From positions 1-64,000 of the forward strand of contig CALAJH010000027.1 in NCBI GenBank assembly GCA_937922655.1: a stretch of DNA of 64,000 nucleotides, given 5' to 3'. Positions 33,105-42,154 of this stretch are shown piece by piece. Both the position numbers and the translations under genes were made by a program. The notes beneath the pieces are model-generated. The model searched no databases, was not told the origin of the DNA, and was given only the letters and a program-made list of their open reading frames with translations. Every line of letters begins with the position of its first letter. Position 1 is the first letter of the stretch. The DNA comes from an uncultured Bacteroidia bacterium. GTDB taxonomy: Bacteria; Bacteroidota; Bacteroidia; J057; CALAJH01.

Positions 33105-34457
33105 ATGCTTAGGATGGTTTCATTCGTTGCGATGCTTGCGCCGAGCGTTTCGGTTGTTTGGGCGCAGTGGCCGCAGGCGCCCGCCTCCGCGCTGTTTATC
33201 GGCAACAGCTATACGTTTTACAACGATTTGGCGGGTATGGTGCGTCAAATGGCCGCCGCCGCCGGCCACGACTTATACGTCGAATCCTACGCTCCCGGGG
33301 GATACACGTTTCAACAACATTCGTCGGACGCGACGACATTGTCCAAAATACGTTCGCGGGCGTGGGATGTGGTCGTTTTGCAGGAACAGAGCCAACGTCC
33401 GTCGTTTCCGCCGTCGCAAGTGCAAAACGAGGTTTATCCGTTCGCAAGGATTTTGGCCGACAGCATACGTGCCAATCATCCCTGTACCCGCATCGTTTTT
33501 TACATGACATGGGGCCGCGAAAACGGCGACCCACAAAACTGTCAGTTTTATCCTCCTTTGTGCACCTACGGGGGGATGCAGGAGCGTTTGCGTTCGAGTT
33601 ATATCGAAATGGCGGAGGAGAACGCGGCGTGGACGGCGCCCGTCGGGGCGGCGTGGCGCGAAGTCCGCGCCCAACATCCCGAAATCATGCTTTACGCCGG
33701 CGACCAAAGCCACCCTTCTTTGGCGGGGTCGTATTTGGCCGCATGCGTCATCTATTCGACGATTTTCGGTTCGCCCGAATACCTTTACACTTCGTCCCTT
33801 GACGAGGCCGTTTATCAGCCCCTGCAAAACGTCGCTCGAACCCTCGTTTTCGACAGCTTGGGCGTTTGGAAAATCGGCGCCTTCGACCCCCGTGCTTTCG
33901 CCGACTTTACCGTCCACGGCGATTCCGTTTCGTTTCAAAATCTTTCCGTTTTTTCCGACCAATTTTTATGGGACTTCGGCGACGGCAATCAGTCGTTTGT
34001 CCCTTTGCCGTCCCACGTCTACGCTTTGCCCGGTAATTTTACCGTTACCCTCACCGCGGGCAACGCTTGCCTTTCCGACGTTTACACCTTTACCGTAACC
34101 ATCGACACCGTTCCGACCGACACCGTTCCGACCGACACCGTTCCAACCGATACCGTTCCAACCGATACCGTTCCAACCGATACCGTTCCAACCGATACCG
34201 TTCCCAACTTCCGTGCGGACGTTCGACGGAACGGTGCAATACACCTTTACAAGGAAAACGGGATGTATTGGGTATGGAAATCGAAATCCGAGGATGTTCG
34301 TGTGAGGGTTTATATTTACGATGCAAAGGGAAGAAAGTTGGCGACGCTTGACGATTATCATCCTCGGATGCGGGCGGACGAGTTGCCTTCGGGGTTGATG
34401 TTTTGGTGCGTTCCGGGGAGGGGATACGGTCGTTTGACGAATACATATGAAAAATAA
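33105..34457 (+). CDS. Secreted SGNH/GDSL-like hydrolase with PKD domain, DTVPT repeats and degenerate C-terminal domain
   Basis: 450 aa. Signal peptide about residues 1-20 (ending SVVWA). The SGNH hydrolase domain (about 25-240) has block I ALFIGNSYTFYNDL with the nucleophile Ser, VVVLQEQSQRPSF, and the C-terminal Asp-x-x-His pair in YAGDQSHPSLAGSYLA; members are esterases or lipases, often on carbohydrates. A PKD domain (about 260-330, FLWDFGDGNQSF ... HVYALPGNFTVTL) is followed by seven DTVP units and about 80 residues resembling a worn T9SS type A sorting domain (VRVYIYDAKGRKLATLDDYH). ATG 33105 or 33114 both fit. It overlaps the DUF4350 gene by 11 bp. Confidence 0.82.
   Translation: MLRMVSFVAMLAPSVSVVWAQWPQAPASALFIGNSYTFYNDLAGMVRQMAAAAGHDLYVESYAPGGYTFQQHSSDATTLSKIRSRAWDVVVLQEQSQRPSFPPSQVQNEVYPFARILADSIRANHPCTRIVFYMTWGRENGDPQNCQFYPPLCTYGGMQERLRSSYIEMAEENAAWTAPVGAAWREVRAQHPEIMLYAGDQSHPSLAGSYLAACVIYSTIFGSPEYLYTSSLDEAVYQPLQNVARTLVFDSLGVWKIGAFDPRAFADFTVHGDSVSFQNLSVFSDQFLWDFGDGNQSFVPLPSHVYALPGNFTVTLTAGNACLSDVYTFTVTIDTVPTDTVPTDTVPTDTVPTDTVPTDTVPTDTVPNFRADVRRNGAIHLYKENGMYWVWKSKSEDVRVRVYIYDAKGRKLATLDDYHPRMRADELPSGLMFWCVPGRGYGRLTNTYEK
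34104..34205 (+). repeat. 15-bp in-frame tandem repeat encoding DTVPT
   Basis: Six and four-fifths copies of a 15-bp unit (GACACCGTTCCGACC type, with GAT/CCA variants in the later copies) encode a Thr/Pro linker in the SGNH protein. The last five copies differ at only one or two positions, indicating recent expansion. Copy number changes would keep the frame. Confidence 0.92.
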
Positions 34458-35766
34458 GTTCGGCCCGTTGATTTTGGGGCTTGTTTTTGCGTTGTTGCTT
34501 TACGGAATGGGTGCGGGTGGGGATTCGTCGAAAAATCAAGATTTTTTTTCTGCCCGCAACCGCGAACCGTTGGGATACTACGCCGTTCACGAACGCATAG
34601 GCGACGTTTTGGGCGCCAAGCCCCAAGACGTTCGTTACAATCTTTGTCACCGCCTTCTTCAAATTATGGGCGTTACCCAATTCGGCGGAAAAATCGGCGA
34701 AACGAAGTACTACGCTTATCCTCATCCCAACGAACCCAAAATCGTTTTTGAAACCGACGAGCTCGTTGCCCTCGGCGACACAATCGTTGAATATTGGGAG
34801 GGGGACGATTCCCGCCCAAGCCTCGACGCGAACGTCGTCGTGATGGCGCCGCGTTTTGCCCCCGGCAACGTGGAAATGCAAATCATTCGCCGGTTCGTCG
34901 AACTTGGCGGAAACGTTTTCGCTTCGGCCAAAACCTTCAGCCGTTCCATGCTTTTGAAATACGGCATATTCGCTTCGCTCAAAGATTCTTTTCCCCTCGA
35001 CAAAACCCTGCTTTACGCCCGGTATTCGGAATTGCGACTGAACGGACGACCGGAAAAAGTACGCGTGCCGGACTTCGGCTCTTTTTTTTATTTTGAGCCC
35101 CGGCTTTCCGCCGCGCAAACGTTGGGAACCGACGAGCGCGGAACGGCCAATTTCGTTGCCATCGACATAGGTAAAGGGCGATTGGCATTGCATTCCGCGC
35201 CCCACGCTTTTGCCAATTATTATTTTTTGCGCGGGGAAAAATACGCGGCGGCGGCGTTGAACGCCATTTCCCCCGCCTCCACGCTTTTGTGGGACGATTC
35301 GCACAACAACGTCTATTCCGATTCGATACTTCGGGTCGTGACGGCCGATGCAAAACTCAAAACCGCATGGTATCTGTTGATTTTCGGGGCGGCGGCTTAT
35401 CTTTTTTTCGCCGGACGGCGCGTTACCCGCGTCATCCCCGTCATCGAACGCCCCCGCAACACAACCGTCGAGTTTGTCGAAACGCTCGGCAAACTTTATT
35501 ACCACCGAGGCGACCACGCCAACATCGCCCGCAAACGCATCGAGGCTTTTCGATTTTTTATTCGTGAAAACTTTTTCCTAAACACCGTTCAAGCCGACGA
35601 CGCATTTTTTTCCCAACTGAGTCAAAAAACGGGCGTGGACATAACGCAAATTCAAAATCTGTTCGCGTTCATCCATGAAATCGAAAGCCAAGACCCGGTT
35701 TCGGAGGAGGACTTGGCCCGGCTCAACAAAAACATCGAAAGTTTTTATTCCAAAATTCAATCGTAA
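34447..35766 (+). CDS. DUF4350 domain-containing membrane protein
   Basis: 439 aa. An N-terminal transmembrane helix (PLILGLVFALLLYGMGAG) and a second at about 305-322 (YLLIFGAAAYLFFAGRR) flank a periplasmic region that fits DUF4350: LGYYAVHERIG, RRFVELGGNVFASAK, NFVAIDIGKGRLALHSAPHA and LLWDDSHNN. A helical cytoplasmic C-terminus follows. In Bacteroidota this family is commonly encoded beside MoxR ATPase and DUF4129/DUF58 genes; none is present here. It overlaps the previous gene by 11 bp and directly abuts the GT4 gene. Function unknown. Confidence 0.75.
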   Translation: MKNKFGPLILGLVFALLLYGMGAGGDSSKNQDFFSARNREPLGYYAVHERIGDVLGAKPQDVRYNLCHRLLQIMGVTQFGGKIGETKYYAYPHPNEPKIVFETDELVALGDTIVEYWEGDDSRPSLDANVVVMAPRFAPGNVEMQIIRRFVELGGNVFASAKTFSRSMLLKYGIFASLKDSFPLDKTLLYARYSELRLNGRPEKVRVPDFGSFFYFEPRLSAAQTLGTDERGTANFVAIDIGKGRLALHSAPHAFANYYFLRGEKYAAAALNAISPASTLLWDDSHNNVYSDSILRVVTADAKLKTAWYLLIFGAAAYLFFAGRRVTRVIPVIERPRNTTVEFVETLGKLYYHRGDHANIARKRIEAFRFFIRENFFLNTVQADDAFFSQLSQKTGVDITQIQNLFAFIHEIESQDPVSEEDLARLNKNIESFYSKIQS

Positions 35767-36870
35767 TTGCAGAAAAAAAAACAAAAACGGGTGGTCATGG
35801 CGGTTATCAACGACCTTTCGTGCGACCGTCGGGTGGATAGAATCGCCACCACCCTCACCGACGCCGGTTATGAGGTAACGGTTATAGGCCGAAAGACCGC
35901 CGACGCCCCCGAACTGGCCCCTCGTCCCTACCGTACGCGTAGATTGACGTGTCGTTTTAGCAAGGGCAAGGCGTTTTACATCGAATTTATGTGGCGCTTG
36001 TTTTGGGAACTGCTTCGGCAAAAGACGGACGTGGTCGTTGCCAACGATTTGGATACGCTCGGCCCTTGTTTTTGGGCCGCCAAAATCCTCGGCGCCTCAC
36101 TCGTTTACGACACCCACGAGTTTTTTACTCAAACTCCCGAACTCGTTCGTCGTCCGCTCGAACAAAAAATTTGGACGCTCTGGGAACGCTTCTATTTCCC
36201 ACGCCTCAAAAACGTCATGACCGTCAACGAACGCATCGCCGACGCTTATCGAAAACTTTACGGCAAAAAAATAACGGCGGTGCGCAACGTGCCTTTTCGC
36301 ATTCCGCCCGATTCTTTACCGCAAAGTCGAAATCCGGTTGTCGTGTACCAAGGGGCGGTCAACGAAGGACGCGGCGTCGAAAAAATGGTGGACAATTTGC
36401 CGTACATGGAAGGCGAATTGTGGATAGTCGGGGGTGGGGACGTGTTCGACGACGTCAAAAAACGTTCGGAGCGTTTGCCCGTCGGCGCCCAAAGCCGGCT
36501 CAAACTTTTCGGACGTTTGCCGATGGAAAAATTACCCTCTTTGACCGTAAGGGCGCAAATCGGGTTGAGCATCGAAGAGGACAGGGGCCTTAATTATCGT
36601 TACGCCACGCCCAACAAGGTGTTTGATTATTTGCAGGCGGGGGTGCCGGTGGTGGTTTCGCCGTTGCCCGAAATGGCGAAAATCGTTGTTAAATACGGTG
36701 CGGGCGTGGTCATGAACGACCACAGCGGAGAAGCGCTGACGGCGGCGGTTTATTTTCTTCGCCGCGCGGTGTATGAAAGCGCGCGTACGGGCGCCCGAAA
36801 AGCGGCCGAAGAGTTGTGCTGGGAACGCGAATCGAAAATATTACTCGACTTTTATCGTTGCCTTGATTAA
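35767..36870 (+). CDS. GT4-like (GT-B fold) glycosyltransferase
   Basis: 367 aa. Two-Rossmann GT-B protein. The N-terminal strand RVVMAVINDLSCDRRVDRIA and VVVANDLDTLGPCFWAAK, SLVYDTHEFFTQTPEL are typical of Bacteroidota GT4 enzymes; the C-terminal domain has VVYQGAVNEGRGVEKMVDNL, ELWIVGGGDVF and the donor-binding region GLNYRYATPNKVFDYLQAGV. The start is taken as TTG 35767, which directly abuts the upstream TAA, because the first beta strand (KRVVMAVIND) needs residues before the next ATG at 35797. Sugar and acceptor unknown. Its 3' end overlaps rnz on the other strand by 30 bp. Confidence 0.88.
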   Translation: MQKKKQKRVVMAVINDLSCDRRVDRIATTLTDAGYEVTVIGRKTADAPELAPRPYRTRRLTCRFSKGKAFYIEFMWRLFWELLRQKTDVVVANDLDTLGPCFWAAKILGASLVYDTHEFFTQTPELVRRPLEQKIWTLWERFYFPRLKNVMTVNERIADAYRKLYGKKITAVRNVPFRIPPDSLPQSRNPVVVYQGAVNEGRGVEKMVDNLPYMEGELWIVGGGDVFDDVKKRSERLPVGAQSRLKLFGRLPMEKLPSLTVRAQIGLSIEEDRGLNYRYATPNKVFDYLQAGVPVVVSPLPEMAKIVVKYGAGVVMNDHSGEALTAAVYFLRRAVYESARTGARKAAEELCWERESKILLDFYRCLD

Positions 36871-37806
36871 GTCGGGTTTGGGGGTTGAAGTTTTGCCGAT
36901 GGAAAATATTTCTCCGTCGCGTGCGGGGTGGGAATCGGGAAAAATGGCGCAGGCCTCGTTTCGGTGGCCTTCCAGCCCGGAGTAACGTGCGGAAAAATGA
37001 CCCATGACGAGCCGTCCGACGCGTGCGTCGCGGGCGAGTGTGGCGGCTTGGGCGGCGGTCGAATGCCCGGTTTCTTCGGCGCGGGCGGCAAGATCGTTCA
37101 AAAACGTGGCCTCGTGATAAAGCAGGTCCACGCCTTCGATGGTTTCGACCAACTCGGGAAAATAGCGCGTATCGGAGCAGTAGGCGTAGGAAAGCGGCGC
37201 TTCGGCCGCGCCCAGATAATCGGCGGCGCAAAACTTGTCCATGCCCGCGGGTTGAACGTCCACGCCTTGTTTAATGAGTTGGAAGTATTCGACGGGAATG
37301 CCGTCGCGTACGGCTTTGGCGTATAAAAACGGCGGGCGCTTGGTTTTTTCTCGGAAAAGATAGCCGTGGCAAGGAACGGTGTGCCGCAATGGAAAGGCGG
37401 TAACCGTTATACTGCGGTTTTCGTAAACCGTTTGCGGCGGCGCGTCGGCTTCGATTTCCCGCACCTTTAATTCGTAGCGTAAAAACGAGTCTGTGGCCGC
37501 CAGCGTACGTTTAAGATAATCCTTGACGCCGACGGGAGCGACGAGTTCGAGGGCTTCGGTGCGATTGTTCATGCTCAGCGTGGTGAGCAGACCGGGCAGG
37601 CCGAAAAGATGGTCACCGTGGAGGTGGGTGATGAATACGGCGTCGAGTTGTTTGAGTTTGAGGTCGAAACGACGCATTTGCATTTGCGTGCCTTCGCCGC
37701 AATCGACGAGCATCAGGCGATGCCAATGCACGACCGCGTGTGCGCTGAGTCCGCGCCCGAACGCCGGCATCGCCGACGACGTCCCAAGAATATGAACGTT
37801 GAACAA
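36841..37806 (-). CDS. rnz: Ribonuclease Z (tRNase Z)
   Basis: 321 aa, the short-form length. A metallo-beta-lactamase-fold endonuclease that removes 3' trailers from tRNA precursors lacking encoded CCA. Features: MFNVHILGTSSAMPAFGR, DCGEGTQMQMRR, the zinc-binding ITHLHGDHLFGLPGLL, YCSDTRYFPELVE, DLLYHEATFL and VMGHFSARYSG. The tRNA-Ile in this window lacks CCA, consistent with a need for this enzyme. It is separated from sdhB by 7 bp, so it is probably cotranscribed with it. Confidence 0.96.
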   Translation of the reverse strand: MFNVHILGTSSAMPAFGRGLSAHAVVHWHRLMLVDCGEGTQMQMRRFDLKLKQLDAVFITHLHGDHLFGLPGLLTTLSMNNRTEALELVAPVGVKDYLKRTLAATDSFLRYELKVREIEADAPPQTVYENRSITVTAFPLRHTVPCHGYLFREKTKRPPFLYAKAVRDGIPVEYFQLIKQGVDVQPAGMDKFCAADYLGAAEAPLSYAYCSDTRYFPELVETIEGVDLLYHEATFLNDLAARAEETGHSTAAQAATLARDARVGRLVMGHFSARYSGLEGHRNEACAIFPDSHPARDGEIFSIGKTSTPKPDLIKATIKVE

Positions 37807-37813
37807 TTATTTA

Positions 37814-38584
37814 TTATTCGTACTGTTTGGGGGCAAAGGAGGCGGCAATGAATTCGCGGTTGAGCATGGCGATGTTGGTCAGCGAAATGCCTTTGGGACA
37901 TTCGGCTTCGCAGGCGCCGGTGTTGGTGCAGGCGCCGAAGCCTTCGGCGTCCATTTGGGCAAGCATGTTTCGGACGCGCGAACGGCGTTCGGGTTCGCCT
38001 TGGGGAAGCATGGCCAAATGAGCGACTTTGGCGCTGACGAAAAGCATGGCCGAGGCGTTTTTGCAGGCCGCGACGCATGCCCCGCAACCGATGCACGCCG
38101 CCGCCTCGAACGCCCGGTCGGCTATGGGCTTGGGTATCGGGATGGAATTGGCTTCGGGCGCCGAACCCGTGTCCACCGAAACGTATCCTCCCGCCGCCAT
38201 GATGCGGTCGAACGCCGAACGGTCGACGACAAGGTCTTTAATAATGGGAAAGGCTTTGGCCCGCCACGGTTCGATGTATATCGTTTCCCCGTTTTTGAAG
38301 GCCCGCATGTGTAGTTGGCAGGCCGTCGTGCCGGGCCACGGGCCGTGCGCACGCCCGTTGATGTACAAATTGCACGAGCCGCATATCCCCTCCCGACAGT
38401 CGTGGTCGAAGGCCACCGGTTCCTTGCCCTCTTTTATTAATTTTTCGTTGAGAATGTCGAGCATTTCCAAGAACGAGGCCTCCTGCGGAACGTCCGAAAC
38501 CGTGTAGCTTTCCATTTTCCCCGGCGATTTCGCGTCTTTTTGGCGCCAAACTTTTAGGTTCAAGGTCAATTTTTCTTTAACCAT
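37814..38584 (-). CDS. sdhB: Succinate dehydrogenase / fumarate reductase iron-sulfur subunit
   Basis: 256 aa. Electron-transfer subunit of complex II. The [2Fe-2S] ligands are in CREGICGSC (with a later Cys), the first 4Fe-4S motif in [15 protein letters not shown], and further cluster Cys in [15 protein letters not shown]. The length and the [14 protein letters not shown] start match the Bacteroidota Sdh/Frd B subunit, normally last in an sdhC-sdhA-sdhB operon. Here the upstream side is a 300-bp AT-rich gap with its own minus-strand promoter and then a helicase gene on the other strand; sdhC and sdhA are not in the window. Confidence 0.96.
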   Translation of the reverse strand: MVKEKLTLNLKVWRQKDAKSPGKMESYTVSDVPQEASFLEMLDILNEKLIKEGKEPVAFDHDCREGICGSCNLYINGRAHGPWPGTTACQLHMRAFKNGETIYIEPWRAKAFPIIKDLVVDRSAFDRIMAAGGYVSVDTGSAPEANSIPIPKPIADRAFEAAACIGCGACVAACKNASAMLFVSAKVAHLAMLPQGEPERRSRVRNMLAQMDAEGFGACTNTGACEAECPKGISLTNIAMLNREFIAASFAPKQYE

Positions 38585-38605
38585 CGGTCTTTTGTAAAAT
38601 TTTCA

Positions 38606-38637
38606 CAAACATAATTAAAACAATCCATCCCGGCAAA
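38606..38637 (-). promoter_or_regulatory. Promoter TTTG-N20-TATGTTTG for sdhB-rnz
   Basis: On the minus strand TTTG (38637-38634), 20-nt spacer, TATGTTTG (38613-38606), a full consensus match 22 bp before ATG 38584. It shows that sdhB can be expressed independently of sdhCA. Confidence 0.7.
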
Positions 38638-38884
38638 TGGTGCATCCGGCCAACAAATATAACCAAAAAAGACGACTCAACTTGAAAAATTTTATTTTCC
38701 CATCAATAAATTTTTGAAATATTTACTATAAATTTTATTCAATATTTCTGTATTTACAACGTATTCCAAGCAATACCGAGCAAAAACGAAAAAATTATAG
38801 TCGTATTTCTTTCAGTCGTCTATCATTGAACTTCAAATCGCTATATTTGCAAGCCTGATTTTCAACGATAAGCGAAAAACAAAT
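38638..38884. other. AT-rich intergenic region between divergent sdhB and helicase
   Basis: No gene seen. The stretch 38680-38780 is strikingly AT-rich compared with surrounding DNA. TATATTTG at 38842-38849 is a -7 match for the helicase, 35 bp before ATG 38885, without a good -33. The composition suits a junction with transferred DNA. Confidence 0.5.
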
Positions 38885-41800
38885 ATGCCCACCATATACG
38901 ACAACATAGAAAATTATTTGCACGAAGAGCTAAACCGGGAGATTCGCGGCGCTTATGCGGTCGATTTTTGCGTCGGTTATTTTCGCATGAGCGGTTGGGA
39001 CCTCATTTCCGAGGCCATCGACACGCTCGAGGGCGGAAAGAACAAACAATGTCGCTTGCTTATCGGAATGCCTTTCGCCGAAAACGACCGTCCCAAACAA
39101 CGCGACGGTTATCTGTCCAAAAGCGAAGCCTTTCAAATCAAAAGCAGTTTGAAATTTCGTTTGCGCAGACAACTCGAAAACGAAAGACAAACCCTTCAAA
39201 GCGAAACCACGCTCCTCAAACTTCAAAATCAACTCAAGAACCAAAAACTCGTCGTCAAAGTCTACACTCCCGAACCGCTTCATGCCAAACTGTATTTGTT
39301 GTATCGCAACGAATCGAAAGCCAAAATCGTCGGCTATTTGGGCAGCAGCAATTTGACTTTTTCGGGTCTGAAGATGCAAAACGAACTCAACGTGGACATT
39401 CTTGAACAAGACGCCGCCCAAAAGTTGAGCTTGTGGTTCGAAAAGCGGTGGAACAACCTATATTCTCTCGAAATTACGGACGACCTCATCGAGATGATAG
39501 ACGAAAGTTGGGTGTACAATCAACGGCCTTTTTGGGTATACATGAAAACCGTATACCATTTGTGCACCGATATTCGCGAAGGCGCCAAACTCGATTTGCC
39601 CGAACAATTTCAAAACGTTCTTCTTCCTTTTCAACAAGACGCTTTCAGACGGGCGGTCGTCAAAATGGAAAAAGGCGCGATGGGCGCAATGATAGGGGAC
39701 GTGGTCGGTTTGGGAAAAACCGTTACGGCCTCGGCCATTGCCAAATACTACGAGGAGATACACGACGCGCAAGTGATTGTTTTTTGTCCCCCCAACCTCG
39801 TCCAAATGTGGAATAAGTACAGCGCGGAATATAAACTCAAAGCCAAAGTTTTTTCCCATGCCGTTTCCAAAAAAGAAATGGAAGAAAACGAATTGGACAA
39901 AACCGGCGACTTTATCATCATCGACGAAAGCCACAACTTCAGAAACATCAAAAGCAAACGTTACGAAGTCATTTCGGCATATATTCAAAAACGGCGCAAC
40001 GCCAATGTAAACACGCGCGTGCTTTTGCTTACCGCCACGCCTTACAACAAGGATTATTCCGACCTTTACGCCCAACTTTCCTTAATTATCAACCCCGATG
40101 AACGTCTGCCTTTCAAACCCGACGCGGAAATCAAGTTACAGGGCGGCGAGTCGTTCTTCAAACAAAAAAACAAGTTTGAAGGACGAATCGATTCTTTGGC
40201 CGCTTTTGCCAAAAGCGAGCAACGAGAAGATTGGAGGACGTTGTTGCACGAATTTTTGATACGTCGAACGCGTTCTTTTGTCAAATATTCTTGCGAAAAA
40301 GACGATTCGGGAAAGCATTATCTCAAGGTCGCCGGTAAAAAAATGTATTTTCCCGAACGCATTCCCAAAAATCTGACTTATTCCTACGACCGGCTTTACG
40401 CCAAATTGTTTTCCGAAGAATCCGTCGAGTTGATAGCAAGTTTGCATTTGCCGCGTTACGCACTGGGCACCTATCTTCTTGACGATTTCAAATTTAAACT
40501 CAACTCCGAAGAACAGGAGCTCGTCTCCGACCTCAAACGTGCCAAAACCCGGCTCAAAGGATTTTGCAAAACCAATTTTTTCAAACGTCTTGAAAGTTGC
40601 GGCCATGTTTTCAAACTTTCTTTGGAACACCACTTATTAAGAAATCAAATCTTTTTATACGCTTTAAATAAACACGAATCCGTGCCCATCGGTACGCTTG
40701 AACTGGACGTCGAAGAATCGAGCGTCGATAAAGACGCCGAAAGTTACGCCAATGAAGGCGTTTTTATCGCCGAGCATCGTATCGAATTCAAATTTTCCGA
40801 AATTCTAAAAAACAAGCATAAATTTCGATGGGCGCCCGTCAAATTGTTTGACAATTCGCTTAAAGAACACCTTGAATACGATTGTCAAGTGATTGGGAAG
40901 TTGTTGGAAATCGCAAGGCAATGGGACCCGAAAAACGACCAACAACTTATCGCTTTGCATCGATTGGTGACGCAAATTCACCCCGACAAAAAAATACTCG
41001 TCTTTTCCCAATTTGCGGACACCGTTGAATATTTGGCGAAGAATCTTAGGGAAATGGGCGTTAAAGATTTGGCCGGAATTACCGGCGATACCGACAACCC
41101 GCTCGAAATCGTCAAAAATTTTAGTCCCAAAAGCAACTCGCATTCTCCCAAACCCGGTGAAGAGATTCGTATACTTATCTCTTCCGACGTATTGAGTGAA
41201 GGCCACAACTTACAGGATTGTCATGTCGTTGTAAACTACGATTTGCCGTGGGCCATCATTCGTTTGACCCAACGTGTGGGACGGGTCGACCGAATTGGAC
41301 AAAGTTCCGATACCGTGTATTGTTACTCCGTCGTTCCCGAGGACGGTTTGGAAAATTTAATCAAACTTCGCGCAAGACTGCAACACAGATTGAGTGTGAA
41401 CGGCGAGGTTATCGGCACGGACGAAGTCTTTTTTGAGGACGACATTGATAGGTTAAACTCGCCCGAGGCCCGTGCTTTTATGAATTTATACGCGGAAAAA
41501 GCCGACGCTTTGGAATCCCAAGAAGGCGAAGAAAACGATTTGGTTTCGGAGGCCTACAAAATATGGACGCATTGGACCGAAAACGGTACCATAAAAGACC
41601 TTGAAAAACAACTGAAAAATATGCCTATGCGTTCGAATTCGTGCGTTTCGGGTTCGCCGAAAGGGGTGATTGTTTACGTGTATTCCGAAAACGTGGACGC
41701 GTTGAGGATGTTCGATATTGAAGGGAGGCCTACCGGTATATCGCCCGGCGTTCTGCTCAAAAAAATGCAATGCAAACCCGAAGACCCGCCCCTTCAACGT

Positions 41801-42154
41801 TTTTCCAATCATCACGAATTGGTGGAACTGGCCGTTGCAAAATCCGGAGATTACGTCGGAGAACCCGGGGGAATCAAAGGTTCCACTGCCAATCGTGTAT
41901 ATGAAAAATTGAAGCCTTTGTTGGAAAACTCGCTTTTTGCAACATTGGAAGAAAAACAAGCTTTAGACGATATTTATCGCAAACCCCTCACCCCCGAAGC
42001 CAGAAATACATTGCGCTTGTTGCTGAATTTGAAGTTGAACCCCGAGGTATTGTTGTCAAAAGTGAAAGAATTGTATCGAAAAGGCAAATTGACGTTTGAA
42101 GAAGATGAGATGGAAGAAGAGATTCGGGTGGTCTGTTCGATGGGTTTGGTGTAA
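38885..42154 (+). CDS. PLD-family nuclease fused to SNF2-type helicase
   Basis: 1089 aa. The N-terminal HKD phospholipase D-like nuclease region (about 1-200) has the motif HAKLYLLYRNES followed by GYLGSSNLTFSGL at about 134-165. A SNF2/DEAD-type helicase follows: LLPFQQDAFRRAV, Walker A GDVVGLGKT (about 271-279; DVVGLGKT instead of the commoner DEVGLGKT), Walker B IIDESHNF (about 343-350), TATPYNKDYSDLY, then the C-terminal RecA lobe with KILVFSQFADTVEYL, SSDVLSEGHNLQDCHVVVNYDLPW and QRVGRVDRIGQ. Such HKD-SNF2 fusions are an uncharacterised family often found among accessory genes; a role against foreign DNA is an inference. It stands alone, is AT-richer than its neighbours, and its stop directly abuts the ABC gene stop. 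Confidence 0.9.
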   Translation: MPTIYDNIENYLHEELNREIRGAYAVDFCVGYFRMSGWDLISEAIDTLEGGKNKQCRLLIGMPFAENDRPKQRDGYLSKSEAFQIKSSLKFRLRRQLENERQTLQSETTLLKLQNQLKNQKLVVKVYTPEPLHAKLYLLYRNESKAKIVGYLGSSNLTFSGLKMQNELNVDILEQDAAQKLSLWFEKRWNNLYSLEITDDLIEMIDESWVYNQRPFWVYMKTVYHLCTDIREGAKLDLPEQFQNVLLPFQQDAFRRAVVKMEKGAMGAMIGDVVGLGKTVTASAIAKYYEEIHDAQVIVFCPPNLVQMWNKYSAEYKLKAKVFSHAVSKKEMEENELDKTGDFIIIDESHNFRNIKSKRYEVISAYIQKRRNANVNTRVLLLTATPYNKDYSDLYAQLSLIINPDERLPFKPDAEIKLQGGESFFKQKNKFEGRIDSLAAFAKSEQREDWRTLLHEFLIRRTRSFVKYSCEKDDSGKHYLKVAGKKMYFPERIPKNLTYSYDRLYAKLFSEESVELIASLHLPRYALGTYLLDDFKFKLNSEEQELVSDLKRAKTRLKGFCKTNFFKRLESCGHVFKLSLEHHLLRNQIFLYALNKHESVPIGTLELDVEESSVDKDAESYANEGVFIAEHRIEFKFSEILKNKHKFRWAPVKLFDNSLKEHLEYDCQVIGKLLEIARQWDPKNDQQLIALHRLVTQIHPDKKILVFSQFADTVEYLAKNLREMGVKDLAGITGDTDNPLEIVKNFSPKSNSHSPKPGEEIRILISSDVLSEGHNLQDCHVVVNYDLPWAIIRLTQRVGRVDRIGQSSDTVYCYSVVPEDGLENLIKLRARLQHRLSVNGEVIGTDEVFFEDDIDRLNSPEARAFMNLYAEKADALESQEGEENDLVSEAYKIWTHWTENGTIKDLEKQLKNMPMRSNSCVSGSPKGVIVYVYSENVDALRMFDIEGRPTGISPGVLLKKMQCKPEDPPLQRFSNHHELVELAVAKSGDYVGEPGGIKGSTANRVYEKLKPLLENSLFATLEEKQALDDIYRKPLTPEARNTLRLLLNLKLNPEVLLSKVKELYRKGKLTFEEDEMEEEIRVVCSMGLV

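Noticed and set aside
32933-33106. 57-codon minus-strand frame (MGLKLNPEA... ending ESAIVC) in the gap before the SGNH gene
   Set aside because: Residue composition is plausible, but I see no promoter, no homology and its ATG shares CATG with the opposite gene's start. Kept out for lack of support.
34104-34205. Short tandem repeat as a CRISPR array
   Set aside because: Units are contiguous 15-mers without spacers and are in frame in a coding region; no cas genes in the window.
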